From Pseudomonas putida (GTDB lineage: Bacteria; Pseudomonadota; Gammaproteobacteria; Pseudomonadales; Pseudomonadaceae), in contig NZ_CP026115.2 of the NCBI RefSeq assembly GCF_009883635.2, forward strand, positions 3,534,001-3,598,000: a DNA stretch of 64,000 bases, given 5' to 3'. Each line of letters begins with the position of its first letter. Within the stretch, counting starts at the first letter, position 1. Below, piece by piece: positions 54,209 to 64,000 of this stretch. The position numbers were made by a program, and so were the translations under genes. The notes under the pieces are model-generated. The model was not told the DNA's origin. It saw only the letters and a list, made by a program, of their open reading frames with translations, and made no database searches.

Positions 54209-54679
54209 GTGCTGACTCATCTTGATTCCCAGGGGCGCGCCAATATGGTCGACGTCACTGAAAAGGCCGTGACCGAGCGCGAGGCGGTGGCCGAGGCGCG
54301 GGTGCGCATGTTGCCGCAGACCTTGCAGATGATCGTCGACGGCGAGCATCCCAAGGGCGATGTGTTCGCCGTGGCGCGTATTGCCGGTATCCAGGCAGCA
54401 AAGAAGACCAGTGACCTGATCCCGCTGTGCCACCCGCTGATGCTGACCAGCGTCAAGGTCGAACTGAGCGCCGACGGCGCAGATGCGGTGCATATCGTCG
54501 CCCGCTGCAAGCTGGCCGGCCAGACCGGCGTCGAGATGGAAGCGCTGACCGCCGCCAGCGTCGCTGCGCTGACGATCTACGACATGTGCAAGGCGGTGGA
54601 CAAGGGCATGGTCATCGAGCAGGTGCGCCTGCTGGAAAAAGTCGGCGGCAAGAGCGGGCACTACAAGGTGGAGGCGTGA
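54209..54679 (+). CDS. moaC: Cyclic pyranopterin monophosphate synthase
   Basis: A 156-residue Moa[21 protein letters not shown] near the start, and conserved [33 protein letters not shown] and GGKSGHY. With MoaA it converts GTP to cyclic pyranopterin monophosphate in molybdenum-cofactor synthesis. GTG 54209 follows ACAGGAGCAGAGCA. The stop overlaps the moaD ATG. moaA is not in this window. Confidence 0.96.
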   Translation: MLTHLDSQGRANMVDVTEKAVTEREAVAEARVRMLPQTLQMIVDGEHPKGDVFAVARIAGIQAAKKTSDLIPLCHPLMLTSVKVELSADGADAVHIVARCKLAGQTGVEMEALTAASVAALTIYDMCKAVDKGMVIEQVRLLEKVGGKSGHYKVEA

Positions 54680-54924
54680 TGAAGGTCAAGGTGATGTACT
54701 TCGCCCGTTACCGCGAGCTGCTGGGCGTTGATGCCGAGCGCCTGGAAGGCGAGTTCAAGGTGGTCGACGATGTGCGCCAGGCGCTGGTGGCAAAGGGCGG
54801 GCAGTACGCGGTGCTGGCCGAACAGAACTTGATGAGTGCGCGCAATGAAGAGCTGTGCAAGCTCGACGAGCCGCTGGAAGAGGGCGATGAAGTGGCATTC
54901 TTCCCGCCAGTGACCGGAGGCTGA
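54679..54924 (+). CDS. moaD: Molybdopterin synthase small subunit
   Basis: An 81-residue ubiquitin-fold protein ending FFPPVTGG, the C-terminal Gly-Gly that is thiocarboxylated to carry sulfur. ATG 54679 shares a base with the moaC stop, and it lies 2 bp before moaE. It forms the MPT synthase heterotetramer with MoaE. Confidence 0.95.
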   Translation: MKVKVMYFARYRELLGVDAERLEGEFKVVDDVRQALVAKGGQYAVLAEQNLMSARNEELCKLDEPLEEGDEVAFFPPVTGG

Positions 54925-54926
54925 AC

Positions 54927-55373
54927 ATGGCAGTGCGAGTGCAACACGGGGCATTCGACCCGGGGGCCGAGGTCAATGCCATGCATGCAGCCAACGTCGG
55001 CGTTGGCGCCGTGGTCGGTTTCGTTGGCTATGTGCGCGATTTCAACGATGGTCGGGACGTGGCGGGGATGTTCCTCGAGCATTACCCGGGCATGACCGAG
55101 AAGGCCCTGGCCAAGATCGTGGTCGAGGCCGAGCAACGCTGGCCGTTGCTCAAGGTCGAGGTGCTGCACCGCATCGGCGCACTGGAGCCGGGCGAGCCGA
55201 TCGTCTTTGTCGGTGTGGCCAGTGCCCATCGGCAGGCGGCGTTCGATGCCTGCAACTTCATCATGGACTACCTGAAGACCCGGGCGCCGTTCTGGAAGAA
55301 GGAAAATACCCAGGATGGGCCGCGCTGGGTGGAAGGGAAGCAGAGCGACCAGGATGCGGCTGGGCGCTGGTAG
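54927..55373 (+). CDS. moaE: Molybdopterin synthase catalytic subunit
   Basis: A 148-residue MoaE: GAVVGFVGYVRDFNDG, LEHYPGMTEK, VASAHRQAAFDACNFIMDYL and the catalytic-region APFWKKE (two Lys) are all present. It transfers sulfur from MoaD thiocarboxylate to precursor Z. It is the last gene of moaCDE, converging on the helicase gene across a hairpin. Confidence 0.96.
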   Translation: MAVRVQHGAFDPGAEVNAMHAANVGVGAVVGFVGYVRDFNDGRDVAGMFLEHYPGMTEKALAKIVVEAEQRWPLLKVEVLHRIGALEPGEPIVFVGVASAHRQAAFDACNFIMDYLKTRAPFWKKENTQDGPRWVEGKQSDQDAAGRW

Positions 55374-55388
55374 ATCTTCTGTTTGATG

Positions 55389-55407
55389 GCCGGGGCTTCG
55401 CCCCGGC
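55389..55407. terminator. Bidirectional hairpin between moaE and the DEAD-box gene
   Basis: GCCGGGGC and GCCCCGGC form an 8-bp stem around a three-base loop in the 48-bp gap between two convergent genes. No long T tract is present on either side, so it may be a modest terminator. Confidence 0.65.
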
Positions 55408-55421
55408 TCGCGGGACACAGG

Positions 55422-56885
55422 TCAGTGATGCTTGCGCGGTACCGGCTTCAAAAGCTCATCCGGTGGCATCTCGCACTTGATCTTGCGCCCCAGCAGCTCT
55501 TCGATCGCCGGTAGCTGATAGGAGTCATCCTCACCGGCAAAGCTGATCGATACGCCTTCAGCGCCCGCACGCCCGGTGCGGCCGATGCGGTGCACGTAAT
55601 CGTCCGGGTCTTCCGGCAGGGTGAAGTTGATCACATGGCTGATGCCATCGATGTGAATCCCGCGCCCGGCAACGTCGGTGGCCACCAGCACGGTGATGCG
55701 CCCTTCACGGAAGTTCTCCAGGGTGCGAATACGCTTGTGCTGCGGTACGTCACCGGACAACTGCGCGGCATTGATACCGTCGCGCACGAGTTTTTCCTCG
55801 ATGCGCCGTACCTCGTCCTTGCGGTTGGCGAACACCATCACCCGTTCCCACTTGTTCTGGGTCACCAGGTTGTACAGCAGCTTGTACTTGTCGCTGCCGG
55901 CCACCGCATACACGTGTTGCTCGACCGTCTCGCTGGCGACGTTCTCCGGCTCGATCTCGACGATCGCCGGGTTGGTGGTCCACTGCTTGGCCAGGTTCAT
56001 CACGTCGTCGGTGAAGGTGGCGGAGAACAGCAGGGTCTGGCGTTCGCTCTTCGGCGGGGTCTGGCGGATGATCTGCCGAACCTGGGGGATGAAGCCCATG
56101 TCGAGCATGCGGTCGGCTTCGTCCAGCACCATCACCTCGACCATGTCCAGGTGCACTTCGCCGCGCTGGTTGAAGTCCAGCAGGCGGCCGGGGGTGGCCA
56201 CCAGGATGTCGCAATGGCGGGCTTCCAGGGCCTTGAGCTGCTTGTCGAAGTCCATGCCACCGACGAAGCTCATCACGTTCAGGCCGGTGTACTTGGTCAG
56301 GGCGACGGCGTCCTTGGCGATCTGCACCACCAGCTCGCGGGTTGGCGCGATGATCAACGCGCGCGGCTCACCCATGTAGCGCTCTTTCGGCGGCGGCGTC
56401 TGCTGCAGCTGGGAAATGATCGAAATCAGGAACGCCGCCGTCTTGCCAGTACCGGTCTGGGCGCGACCGATGGCGTCCTGGCCAGCCAGGGTGTAACCCA
56501 GCACCTGCGCCTGGATTGGGGTGCAGTAAGGGAAACCGAGGTCGTGGATGGCGTGCATCAGCTCGTTGGAGAGCTTGAAGTCGTGGAAACGGGTCTTGCC
56601 TTCTTGCGGCTCGACCACGAAGTCTTCCGGCTTCCACAGGCTCGCCTGGGGCTTGGGCTTGCGTTCGCGACGTGGTTTGTCTTTGGCCGGCTTGTCGGCA
56701 GGCGCTGGGGCGTCGGCGGCTGCTTCTACCTTGGCGGCGGGCTTGGCGCGGGGCGCGGCCGGTTTCGGCTCGGGCCGGGCCTCTGCGGTGGGGGCGGGCG
56801 CCGTTGGCGTCACGCTGGCAGCAGGAGCGGCGGCCTGTGGCGCGGCGTCTCCTTTGCCGAATATTTTCTTGAGTGCCTTGAGCAC
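55422..56885 (-). CDS. rhlB: DEAD-box ATP-dependent RNA helicase (RhlB-like)
   Basis: A 487-residue protein. An Ala/Pro/Lys-rich low-complexity N-terminus of about 85 residues precedes the helicase core. That core has Q motif then [12 protein letters not shown] (I), PTRELV (Ia), VLDEADRML (II), SATF (III), [14 protein letters not shown] (V) and HRIGRTGR (VI). The RhlB name follows the Pseudomonas annotation I remember; SrmB/RhlE paralogues share these motifs. It remodels structured RNA, for example in the degradosome. The basic N-terminal extension probably binds RNA. Confidence 0.88.
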   Translation of the reverse strand: MLKALKKIFGKGDAAPQAAAPAASVTPTAPAPTAEARPEPKPAAPRAKPAAKVEAAADAPAPADKPAKDKPRRERKPKPQASLWKPEDFVVEPQEGKTRFHDFKLSNELMHAIHDLGFPYCTPIQAQVLGYTLAGQDAIGRAQTGTGKTAAFLISIISQLQQTPPPKERYMGEPRALIIAPTRELVVQIAKDAVALTKYTGLNVMSFVGGMDFDKQLKALEARHCDILVATPGRLLDFNQRGEVHLDMVEVMVLDEADRMLDMGFIPQVRQIIRQTPPKSERQTLLFSATFTDDVMNLAKQWTTNPAIVEIEPENVASETVEQHVYAVAGSDKYKLLYNLVTQNKWERVMVFANRKDEVRRIEEKLVRDGINAAQLSGDVPQHKRIRTLENFREGRITVLVATDVAGRGIHIDGISHVINFTLPEDPDDYVHRIGRTGRAGAEGVSISFAGEDDSYQLPAIEELLGRKIKCEMPPDELLKPVPRKHH

Positions 56886-56986
56886 GATCGTCTCATCAAC
56901 TGGTTAAGGAATGTACGCCGGGCAGTGTAATGCAAGAACTGGGCGCGGCGTAGCGGAAAACTCCCACAACTACAGGTGGTGTTGGC

Positions 56987-57670
<684 letters not shown>

Positions 57671-57780
57671 TTATGGCGTGCGTGAAAAGAAGGCGCTGAA
57701 AATGATTGTCAGTAAAAGAATGTCGCAACGATACAACTTTCCCTACTTGACGAGCGCTTAAACGCTACAGCCGGTAATTC

Positions 57781-57795
57781 TGGTACGCGCTTTGC
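57781..57795 (+). promoter_or_regulatory. Sigma-54 promoter for aapJQMP
   Basis: TGGTACGCGCTTTGC fits the sigma-54 consensus TGGCACG-N4-TTGC at all but one position, with the required GG-N10-GC spacing. It lies 180 bp upstream of the aapJ ATG within a 331-bp divergent intergenic region. The start site would be near 57807. Nitrogen (NtrC) or carbon/nitrogen (CbrB) activation is the likely logic for an amino-acid importer. I could not identify a convincing activator palindrome upstream. Confidence 0.75.
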
Positions 57796-57974
57796 AATTC
57801 TTCATCCGATGCAAAGGGCAGGCCGTGACGGTAACACCCTTTGTACGCGAAGGCTGTCATAGAACAGCCCATTGCGCCAATTGACCCAATAACAAGCCAA
57901 CAAGGGTCGGATGCGCCTCAAAAGGGTGCGGTGCAATTCCGGCTCGTACAACAAGAGCGATTTGGAGGTTGTGA

Positions 57975-59003
57975 ATGAAGATGTTGAAAACCACCCTGGC
58001 AGTCCTGACCGCTGCCGCCGCACTGGGCGCCGTGAGCACCGCCCAGGCCGGCGCCACTCTCGATGCGGTAAAGAAGAAGGGCTTCGTCCAGTGTGGCGTG
58101 AGCGACGGTCTTCCAGGCTTCTCGGTCCCAGATGCGCAGGGCAAGATCGTCGGTATCGATGCCGACGTCTGCCGCGCCGTGGCCGCCGCCGTGTTCGGTG
58201 ACGCGACCAAGGTCAAGTTCAGTCAGCTCAACGCCAAGGAACGCTTCACCGCACTGCAGTCGGGCGAAGTCGACGTGCTGTCGCGCAACACCACCTGGAC
58301 CAGCTCGCGCGATGCCGGCATGGGCCTGGTGTTCGCCGGTGTTACCTACTACGACGGCGTTGGCTTCCTGGTCAACAAGAAGCTCGGCGTTTCCAGCGCC
58401 AAGGAACTCGACGGCGCGACCATCTGCATCCAGGCCGGTACCACCACCGAACTGAACGTGTCGGACTTCTTCCGTGCCAATGGCCTGAAGTACACCCCGA
58501 TCACCTTCGACACCTCCGACGAAAGCGCCAAGTCGCTTGAGTCCGGCCGTTGCGACGTGCTGACCTCGGACAAGTCGCAGCTGTTCGCCCAGCGCTCCAA
58601 GCTGGCCGCGCCGACCGACTACGTGGTACTGCCGGAAACCATCTCCAAGGAACCCCTGGGCCCGGTGGTGCGTAAAGGCGACGAAGACTGGTTCAGCATC
58701 GTCAAGTGGACCCTGTTCGCCATGCTCAATGCCGAAGAGGCCGGCATCACCTCGAAGAACGTCGAGGCCGAGGCCAAGTCCACCAAGAACCCGGACGTCG
58801 CCCGCCTGCTGGGCGCGGACGGTGAATATGGCAAGGACCTCAAGCTGCCCAAAGACTGGGTAGTGCAGATCGTCAAGCAAGTCGGCAACTACGGCGAAGT
58901 GTTCGAGAAGAACCTGGGCCAGAGCACCGACCTGAAGATCGACCGTGGCATGAACGCCCTGTGGAACAACGGCGGCATCCAGTACGCGCCACCTGTGCGC
59001 TGA
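57975..59003 (+). CDS. aapJ: General L-amino-acid ABC transporter, periplasmic binding protein
   Basis: A 342-residue family-3 solute-binding protein with a signal peptide (MKMLKTTLAVLTAAAALGAV, cleavage near 25). The mature start is GATLDAVKKKGFVQCGVSDG, and it carries the long AapJ-type chain with WTSSRDAGMGLVFAGVTYYD. It delivers polar amino acids to AapQM. A good RBS (TTGGAGG) precedes ATG 57975. It is the first gene of the operon downstream of the sigma-54 promoter. Confidence 0.94.
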   Translation: MKMLKTTLAVLTAAAALGAVSTAQAGATLDAVKKKGFVQCGVSDGLPGFSVPDAQGKIVGIDADVCRAVAAAVFGDATKVKFSQLNAKERFTALQSGEVDVLSRNTTWTSSRDAGMGLVFAGVTYYDGVGFLVNKKLGVSSAKELDGATICIQAGTTTELNVSDFFRANGLKYTPITFDTSDESAKSLESGRCDVLTSDKSQLFAQRSKLAAPTDYVVLPETISKEPLGPVVRKGDEDWFSIVKWTLFAMLNAEEAGITSKNVEAEAKSTKNPDVARLLGADGEYGKDLKLPKDWVVQIVKQVGNYGEVFEKNLGQSTDLKIDRGMNALWNNGGIQYAPPVR

Positions 59004-59070
59004 TGGCTGCACCCTGCGGCGGCATCCCGCCGCCGCAGGTTGTTCGAATCCCTATTTTTCGGGGCACTTC

Positions 59071-60249
59071 ATGCAAAATCAAATTGGCGCACCCAAGGGG
59101 CTGTCCCTGAACGACCCGCGTGTGCGCGCCTGGCTGTTCCAGATTCTCACGATCGTCTTCGTGGTGGGCCTGGGCTGGTACCTGTTCCACAACACCCAGA
59201 CCAACCTGCAACACCGGGGTATCACCTCGGGTTTCGACTTCCTCGAGCGTAGCGCTGGCTTCGGCATCGCCCAGCACCTGATTCCCTACGTGGAGTCCGA
59301 CAGCTACGCGCGGGTGTTCGTCATCGGCCTGCTTAATACCTTGCTGGTGACGTTCATTGGCGTGATCCTGGCGACCGTCCTCGGCTTCATCATCGGCGTA
59401 GCGCGGCTGTCGCCCAATTGGATGATCAGCAAGCTGGCGACCGTGTATGTGGAAACCTTCCGCAACATCCCGCCACTGCTGCAGATCCTGTTCTGGTACT
59501 TCGCGGTGTTCCTGACCCTGCCGGGGCCAAGGGGCAGCATCAACATCGACGACACCTTCTTCATCAGCAACCGTGGCCTGAACATGCCCGGTGCGTCGAT
59601 GGCGGAGGGCTTCTGGCCGTTCGTCGTCGCTCTGGTGTTGGCGCTGGTGGCGATCGTGGCGATGGTGCGTTACGCCAACAAGCGTTTCGACGAAACCGGC
59701 GAGCCGTTCCACAAGTTCTGGGTGGGGCTGGCGCTGCTCATCGCCATTCCAGGCACCTGCGCACTGCTGTTCGGCAGCCCGGTGCACTGGGAGGTGCCGC
59801 AGCTCAAGGGCTTCAACTTCGTCGGCGGCTGGGTGTTGATCCCTGAGTTGCTGGCGCTGACCCTGGCCTTGACCATCTACACGGCGGCCTTCATTGCCGA
59901 GATCGTGCGTTCGGGCATTCGTTCGGTGAGCCACGGCCAGACCGAAGCGGCCCACTCGCTCGGCCTGCGCGACGGCCCGACGCTGCGCAAGGTGATCATC
60001 CCCCAGGCACTGCGGGTGATCATTCCGCCGCTGACCAGCCAATACCTGAACCTGGCGAAGAACTCGTCGCTGGCGGCCGGTATCGGCTACCCGGAGATGG
60101 TCTCGCTGTTCGCCGGTACCGTGCTCAACCAGACCGGCCAGGCCATCGAGGTGATCGCCATCACCATGAGTGTCTATCTCGCCATCAGCATCAGCATTTC
60201 GCTGCTGATGAACTGGTACAACAAGCGCATCGCGCTGATCGAGCGGTGA
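59071..60249 (+). CDS. aapQ: General L-amino-acid ABC transporter permease
   Basis: A 392-residue His/Glu-type permease, longer than the usual ~220 residues because of an extended middle, as in AapQ. The EAA-like loop is QTEAAHSLGLRDGPTLRKVI, with VETFRNIPPLLQILFWYFAV upstream. About eight membrane helices are present. It lies 67 bp after aapJ and 10 bp before aapM. Confidence 0.94.
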   Translation: MQNQIGAPKGLSLNDPRVRAWLFQILTIVFVVGLGWYLFHNTQTNLQHRGITSGFDFLERSAGFGIAQHLIPYVESDSYARVFVIGLLNTLLVTFIGVILATVLGFIIGVARLSPNWMISKLATVYVETFRNIPPLLQILFWYFAVFLTLPGPRGSINIDDTFFISNRGLNMPGASMAEGFWPFVVALVLALVAIVAMVRYANKRFDETGEPFHKFWVGLALLIAIPGTCALLFGSPVHWEVPQLKGFNFVGGWVLIPELLALTLALTIYTAAFIAEIVRSGIRSVSHGQTEAAHSLGLRDGPTLRKVIIPQALRVIIPPLTSQYLNLAKNSSLAAGIGYPEMVSLFAGTVLNQTGQAIEVIAITMSVYLAISISISLLMNWYNKRIALIER

Positions 60250-60259
60250 GGATACGCCC

Positions 60260-61357
60260 GTGAATGCCCATGTTTTCAAACCTGACATGCCGCCACCGGT
60301 GAAAACCGTCGGCGTGCTCGCATGGATGCGTGCAAACCTGTTCTCCAGCTGGCTCAACACCCTGCTGACCCTGTTCGCCGTGTACCTGGTGTGGCTGATC
60401 GTGCCGCCGCTGGTGCAGTGGGCGTTCATCGACGCCAACTGGGTCGGCACCACCCGCGCCGACTGCACCAAGGAGGGCGCCTGCTGGGTGTTCGTGCAGC
60501 AGCGCTTTGGCCAGTTCATGTACGGCTACTACCCGGTCGAGCTGCGCTGGCGCGTGGACCTCACCGTGTGGCTGGCCGTGCTCGGCGCGGCGCCGCTGTT
60601 CATCAGGCGCTTCCCGCGCAAGGCCATCTACGGCCTGGGCTTCCTGGTGCTGTACCCGGTCATCGCCTACACCTTGCTGCACGGCGGCGTACTGGGCCTG
60701 AGCAACGTCGCCACCAGCCAGTGGGGCGGCCTGATGCTGACCCTGGTGATTGCCACCGTGGGGATCGTCGGCGCCTTGCCGCTGGGCATCTTGTTGGCCC
60801 TCGGGCGGCGCTCGCGGATGCCGGCGGTGAAGGTGGTCTGCGTGACCTTCATCGAGTTCTGGCGCGGCGTGCCACTGATCACCGTGCTGTTCATGTCGTC
60901 GGTGATGTTGCCGTTGTTCCTGCCTGAAGGCATGAGCTTCGACAAGCTGCTGCGGGCGATGATCGGGGTGATCCTGTTCCAGTCGGCGTATGTCGCCGAG
61001 GTGGTCCGCGGCGGTCTGCAGGCCATCCCCAAGGGCCAGTACGAAGCCGCCGCAGCCATGGGCCTGGGCTACTGGCGCTCGATGGGCCTGGTGATTCTGC
61101 CGCAGGCGCTCAAGCTGGTGATCCCCGGCATCGTCAACACCTTCATCGCCCTGTTCAAGGACACCAGCCTGGTGATCATCATCGGCCTGTTCGACCTGCT
61201 CAACAGCGTCAAGCAAGCCGCTGCCGACCCGGCCTGGCTGGGCATGGCCACCGAGGGTTATGTGTTCGCCGCCCTGGTGTTCTGGATTTTCTGTTTCGGT
61301 ATGTCCCGCTACTCCATGCACCTGGAGCGCAAGCTGGACACTGGCCACAAGCGTTAG
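60260..61357 (+). CDS. aapM: General L-amino-acid ABC transporter permease
   Basis: A 365-residue permease partner of AapQ with the same extended layout. Landmarks are [20 protein letters not shown] and the EAA loop [23 protein letters not shown] 60260 follows GTGAGGATACGCCC. The heterodimeric permease sits in the inner membrane with two AapP subunits. Confidence 0.94.
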   Translation: MNAHVFKPDMPPPVKTVGVLAWMRANLFSSWLNTLLTLFAVYLVWLIVPPLVQWAFIDANWVGTTRADCTKEGACWVFVQQRFGQFMYGYYPVELRWRVDLTVWLAVLGAAPLFIRRFPRKAIYGLGFLVLYPVIAYTLLHGGVLGLSNVATSQWGGLMLTLVIATVGIVGALPLGILLALGRRSRMPAVKVVCVTFIEFWRGVPLITVLFMSSVMLPLFLPEGMSFDKLLRAMIGVILFQSAYVAEVVRGGLQAIPKGQYEAAAAMGLGYWRSMGLVILPQALKLVIPGIVNTFIALFKDTSLVIIIGLFDLLNSVKQAAADPAWLGMATEGYVFAALVFWIFCFGMSRYSMHLERKLDTGHKR

Positions 61358-61367
61358 GAGTTTCGAA

Positions 61368-62132
61368 ATGAGTGAAGCGATCAAGCAGCCTGCCGGCCCC
61401 GAAGGCATCATCCAGATGCAGGGCGTGAACAAGTGGTACGGCCAGTTCCATGTGCTCAAGGACATCAACCTGAATGTGCGCCAGGGCGAGCGCATCGTCC
61501 TGTGTGGCCCGTCAGGCTCCGGCAAGTCGACCACCATCCGCTGCCTCAACCGCCTGGAAGAGCACCAGCAGGGCCGCATCGTGGTCGATGGCGTGGAACT
61601 GACCAACGACCTCAAGCAGATCGAGGCGATCCGCCGCGAGGTGGGCATGGTGTTCCAGCACTTCAACCTGTTCCCGCACCTGAGCATTCTGGAAAACTGC
61701 ACCCTGGCGCCAATGTGGGTGCGCAAGATGCCCCGGCGCAAGGCCGAGGAAATCGCCATGCACTACCTGGAGCGGGTGCGTATTCCGGAGCAGGCCCACA
61801 AGTTCCCGGGGCAGCTGTCGGGTGGCCAGCAGCAGCGCGTGGCGATTGCCCGGGCGCTGTGCATGAAACCGAAGATCATGCTGTTTGACGAACCGACCTC
61901 GGCACTGGACCCGGAAATGGTCAAGGAAGTGCTCGACACCATGGTCGGTCTGGCCGAAGACGGCATGACCATGCTCTGCGTGACCCACGAAATGGGCTTT
62001 GCCCGCACCGTGGCGAACCGGGTGATCTTCATGGACAAGGGGGAGATCGTCGAGCAAGCCGCGCCGGATGACTTCTTCGACCGACCGCGCAGTGACCGGA
62101 CCAAGCTGTTCCTTAGCCAGATCCTGCACTGA
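61368..62132 (+). CDS. aapP: General L-amino-acid ABC transporter ATPase
   Basis: A 254-residue ATPase: Walker [10 protein letters not shown], signature LSGGQQQR, Walker [15 protein letters not shown] and the HEMGFAR switch of polar-amino-acid ATPases. ATG 61368 follows TAGGAG at good spacing and gives the family length; the longer in-frame extension overlaps aapM. It is the last gene of the operon and is followed by a REP pair. Confidence 0.95.
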   Translation: MSEAIKQPAGPEGIIQMQGVNKWYGQFHVLKDINLNVRQGERIVLCGPSGSGKSTTIRCLNRLEEHQQGRIVVDGVELTNDLKQIEAIRREVGMVFQHFNLFPHLSILENCTLAPMWVRKMPRRKAEEIAMHYLERVRIPEQAHKFPGQLSGGQQQRVAIARALCMKPKIMLFDEPTSALDPEMVKEVLDTMVGLAEDGMTMLCVTHEMGFARTVANRVIFMDKGEIVEQAAPDDFFDRPRSDRTKLFLSQILH

Positions 62133-62143
62133 TGCAAAGAAAA

Positions 62144-62264
62144 GGGGCTGCTTTGCAGCCCATCGTCGGCAAGCGCCGCTCCCACAGGTACTGCAAAGGG
62201 CTCAAGGCTGGTGCTATACCTGTGGGAGCCGCGCTTGCCGGCGATGGGCCGCAAAGCGGCCCCC
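62144..62264. repeat. REP doublet (third core variant)
   Basis: Outer arms GGGGCTGCTTTGCAGCCC and GGGCCGCAAAGCGGCCCC, like those of the 4837 element. The core, however, is GGCAAGCGCCGCTCCCACAG rather than GGACAAGCCCGCTCCTACAG. It lies between the convergent aapP and algW genes. Confidence 0.88.
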
Positions 62265-62274
62265 GCTTGAGGCC

Positions 62275-63435
62275 TTAATTATCTTCCGGGTTGGCAGCCG
62301 GCGCCGGTGGCGGGCGCAGCCCCACCTCGGCAATCAGCTTCAGCTGCTGACCATTGCGCATCACCTCGATGGTGATCTTGTCGGTCGGCTTGATTCGCGC
62401 AACCTGGTTCATCGACTTGCGCCCGTCACCCGCCGGTTCGCCGTTAATGCTCAGGATCACGTCACCCAACTGCAACCCGGCCTTCTGCGCCGGGCCGTCG
62501 CGGAAGATACCCGCCACCACGATGCCTGGGCGGCCCTGCATGCCGAACGACTCGGCCAGTTCCTGGCTCAATGGCTGCACCTCGATGCCCAGCCAGCCAC
62601 GGATCACCTGACCGTGTTCGACGATCGATTTCATCACTTCCAGCGCCAGCTTGACCGGTATGGCGAAGCCGATGCCCTGGGAGCCGCCGGACTTGGAGAA
62701 GATCGCCGTGTTGATACCGACCAGGTTGCCGTTGGCATCCACCAGCGCGCCGCCGGAGTTGCCCGGGTTGATCGCTGCGTCGGTCTGGATGAAGTCTTCA
62801 TAGTTGTTCAGGCCCAGCTGGTTGCGGCCGGTGGCGCTGATGATGCCCATGGTCACAGTCTGGCCAACGCCGAACGGGTTGCCGATGGCCAGGGTGACGT
62901 CGCCGATATGAATGTTGTCGGAACGGCCGATGGTGATGGCCGGGAGGTTCTTCAGGTCGATCTTCAGCACCGCCAGGTCGGTTTCCGGGTCGCTGCCGAT
63001 CACCCTTGCCAGGGTTTCGCGGCCGTCTTTCAGGGCCACGACGATCTGATCGGCGCCGCTGGTAACGTGGTTGTTGGTCAGCAGGTAGCCTTCGGGGCTC
63101 ATGATCACCGCAGAGCCCAGGCTCGACTCCCAACGACGCTGCTTGGGCAGGTTGTCACCGAAGAAGCGGCGGAACTGTGGGTCTTCGAACAACGGATGGG
63201 CGCTTTTGTTCACCACCTTGGTGGTGTACAGGTTGACCACGGCCGGGGCGGCGAGGGTCACGGCGTCGGCGTAGGACACCGGGCCCTGCATGATCCGCGT
63301 GGTTTGCGGGGCTTGCTGCAGGTTGACGTCCTGGCTGGGCAGACCGACCCACTCCGGGTAGCGCTGGATGATCAGTACGGCGATCAGAATACCGGTGAGC
63401 AGGGGCCAGCCGAAGTAACGCAAAGCCTTGAACAT
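62275..63435 (-). CDS. algW: DegS-type periplasmic serine protease AlgW
   Basis: A 386-residue membrane-anchored HtrA protease. The N-terminal helix is about 8-23. The trypsin-like domain has His123 (TNNHVTSG), Asp153 (ETDLAVLK) and Ser227 (NPGNSGGA). One PDZ domain spans about 270-375. ATG 63435 (MFKALRYFGW) is the family start. In pseudomonads AlgW senses misfolded porins and starts MucA proteolysis, freeing AlgU. It lies about 20 kb from the operon it controls. Confidence 0.95.
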   Translation of the reverse strand: MFKALRYFGWPLLTGILIAVLIIQRYPEWVGLPSQDVNLQQAPQTTRIMQGPVSYADAVTLAAPAVVNLYTTKVVNKSAHPLFEDPQFRRFFGDNLPKQRRWESSLGSAVIMSPEGYLLTNNHVTSGADQIVVALKDGRETLARVIGSDPETDLAVLKIDLKNLPAITIGRSDNIHIGDVTLAIGNPFGVGQTVTMGIISATGRNQLGLNNYEDFIQTDAAINPGNSGGALVDANGNLVGINTAIFSKSGGSQGIGFAIPVKLALEVMKSIVEHGQVIRGWLGIEVQPLSQELAESFGMQGRPGIVVAGIFRDGPAQKAGLQLGDVILSINGEPAGDGRKSMNQVARIKPTDKITIEVMRNGQQLKLIAEVGLRPPPAPAANPEDN

Positions 63436-63603
63436 GAACGAGTCCTGGAAAGAGCGGGGGCCGGAGGCCGCGCAGTGGGGCATGAGCGCGCGCGATCATA
63501 CACCGGTTCCCCCGATGCCGGCGACGGCCCATAATGGCCGGCATTATACGGGCGTTCTGCGGGCGTTGCGCCCGTGAAAAGCGCAGATTTCGAGGAGATT
63601 TTC

Positions 63604-64000
63604 ATGGCCGTCGCACTCAACACCCTGGTCGAGGAAGCCGAGCGCTACCTGGGCAGCGCGAAGATCCAGGATTATTGCCCCAATGGCCTGCAGGTCGAGG
63701 GCCGGCCGCAGGTCAGCCGCATCGTCAGCGGCGTCACCGCCAGCCAGGCCTTGCTGGATGCCGCAGTCGAGGCCGAGGCCGACCTGATCCTGGTGCACCA
63801 TGGTTACTTCTGGAAGGGCGAGAACCCGTGCGTTACCGGGATCCGTCAGCGCCGCCTGAAGACCTTGCTCAAGCACGACATCAGCCTGCTGGCGTTTCAT
63901 CTGCCACTGGATGTGCACCCTGAGGTCGGCAACAACGTGCAGCTGGCGCGGCAGCTGGATATCACCGTCGAAGGGCCGCTGGATCCGGAAAACCCCAAGG
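63604..64000 (+). CDS. Nif3/YbgI-family dinuclear-metal protein (cut by window end)
   Basis: 132 codons are visible. AVALNTLVEEAERYLGSAKI starts the protein, then DYCPNGLQVEGRP, LILVHHGYFWKGE (His pair for metal binding) and LLAFHLPLDVHPEVGNNVQL, all Nif3 landmarks. ATG 63604 follows CGAGGAGATTTTC. The family is often labelled GTP cyclohydrolase I type 2, but the true role is unclear. It is divergent from algW; the 3' end lies outside the window. Confidence 0.9.
   Translation, partial: MAVALNTLVEEAERYLGSAKIQDYCPNGLQVEGRPQVSRIVSGVTASQALLDAAVEAEADLILVHHGYFWKGENPCVTGIRQRRLKTLLKHDISLLAFHLPLDVHPEVGNNVQLARQLDITVEGPLDPENPK

Noticed and set aside
58873-60519. 548-codon minus-strand frame opposite aapQ (and a similar one at 60191-61759)
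   Set aside because: Antisense shadows over highly conserved transporter genes.

Overview
The window is high-G+C Proteobacterial chromosome, densely coded. It is almost certainly from the Pseudomonas putida group. The reasons are a complete 12-gene alginate operon in the Pseudomonas order (algD-8-44-K-E-G-X-L-I-J-F-A), paired Pseudomonas-type REP palindromes between genes, and a flanking order (yaaA, polysaccharide deacetylase, phoH, moaCDE, rhlB-like helicase, carboxylesterase, aapJQMP, algW, Nif3) that I recall from P. putida genomes. That comparison is from memory, not from a search.

Layout. 1-4830: an iron-uptake signalling block (PepSY-type membrane protein cut by the window edge, DUF3325, ECF sigma factor, FecR-like anti-sigma, TonB receptor with an N-terminal STN signalling domain). 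4943-6860: AraC regulator divergent from an EamA exporter. 6936-9729: a gtr cluster (GtrII-like glucosyltransferase, GtrA flippase, GtrB bactoprenol glucosyltransferase), which usually decorates O-antigen. 9844-16791: a 2-hydroxyacid dehydrogenase and a LysR regulator divergent from an AaeXAB-like efflux set with its own outer-membrane channel. 16798-17791: a YhaV-type toxin whose PrlF antitoxin is reduced to a 15-codon tail, then a universal stress protein. 18065-23973: a LysR regulator, an EmrAB-like tripartite pump and an SDR. 24103-25552: a second SDR and a small membrane protein.

25739-27504 is an A+T-richer accessory patch. It holds two paralogous unknown genes, together carrying four copies of one unrecognised domain of about 110 residues. 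Between them lies a decayed copy of the 3' end of algA, a footprint of a tandem duplication. 27605-43627 is the alginate operon on the minus strand, read from an AlgU-type promoter near 44069-44096 through a leader of about 430 nt. 44557-50406, divergent from algD, is a second accessory block: a secreted 146-residue protein, an unknown 263-residue protein, then a tightly overlapping ABC ATPase / MacB-like permease / TolC-like / membrane-fusion operon, apparently dedicated to exporting something.

50391-64000 is conserved core: yaaA, a periplasmic deacetylase-like protein, phoH, moaCDE, a DEAD-box helicase, a carboxylesterase, an amino-acid ABC transporter with a good sigma-54 promoter, the site-1 protease algW and the start of a Nif3-like gene. 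AlgW is functionally tied to the alginate operon: in Pseudomonas it cleaves MucA and so frees AlgU, the sigma factor predicted to read algD.

I saw no tRNA, rRNA, CRISPR array, transposase or phage gene.
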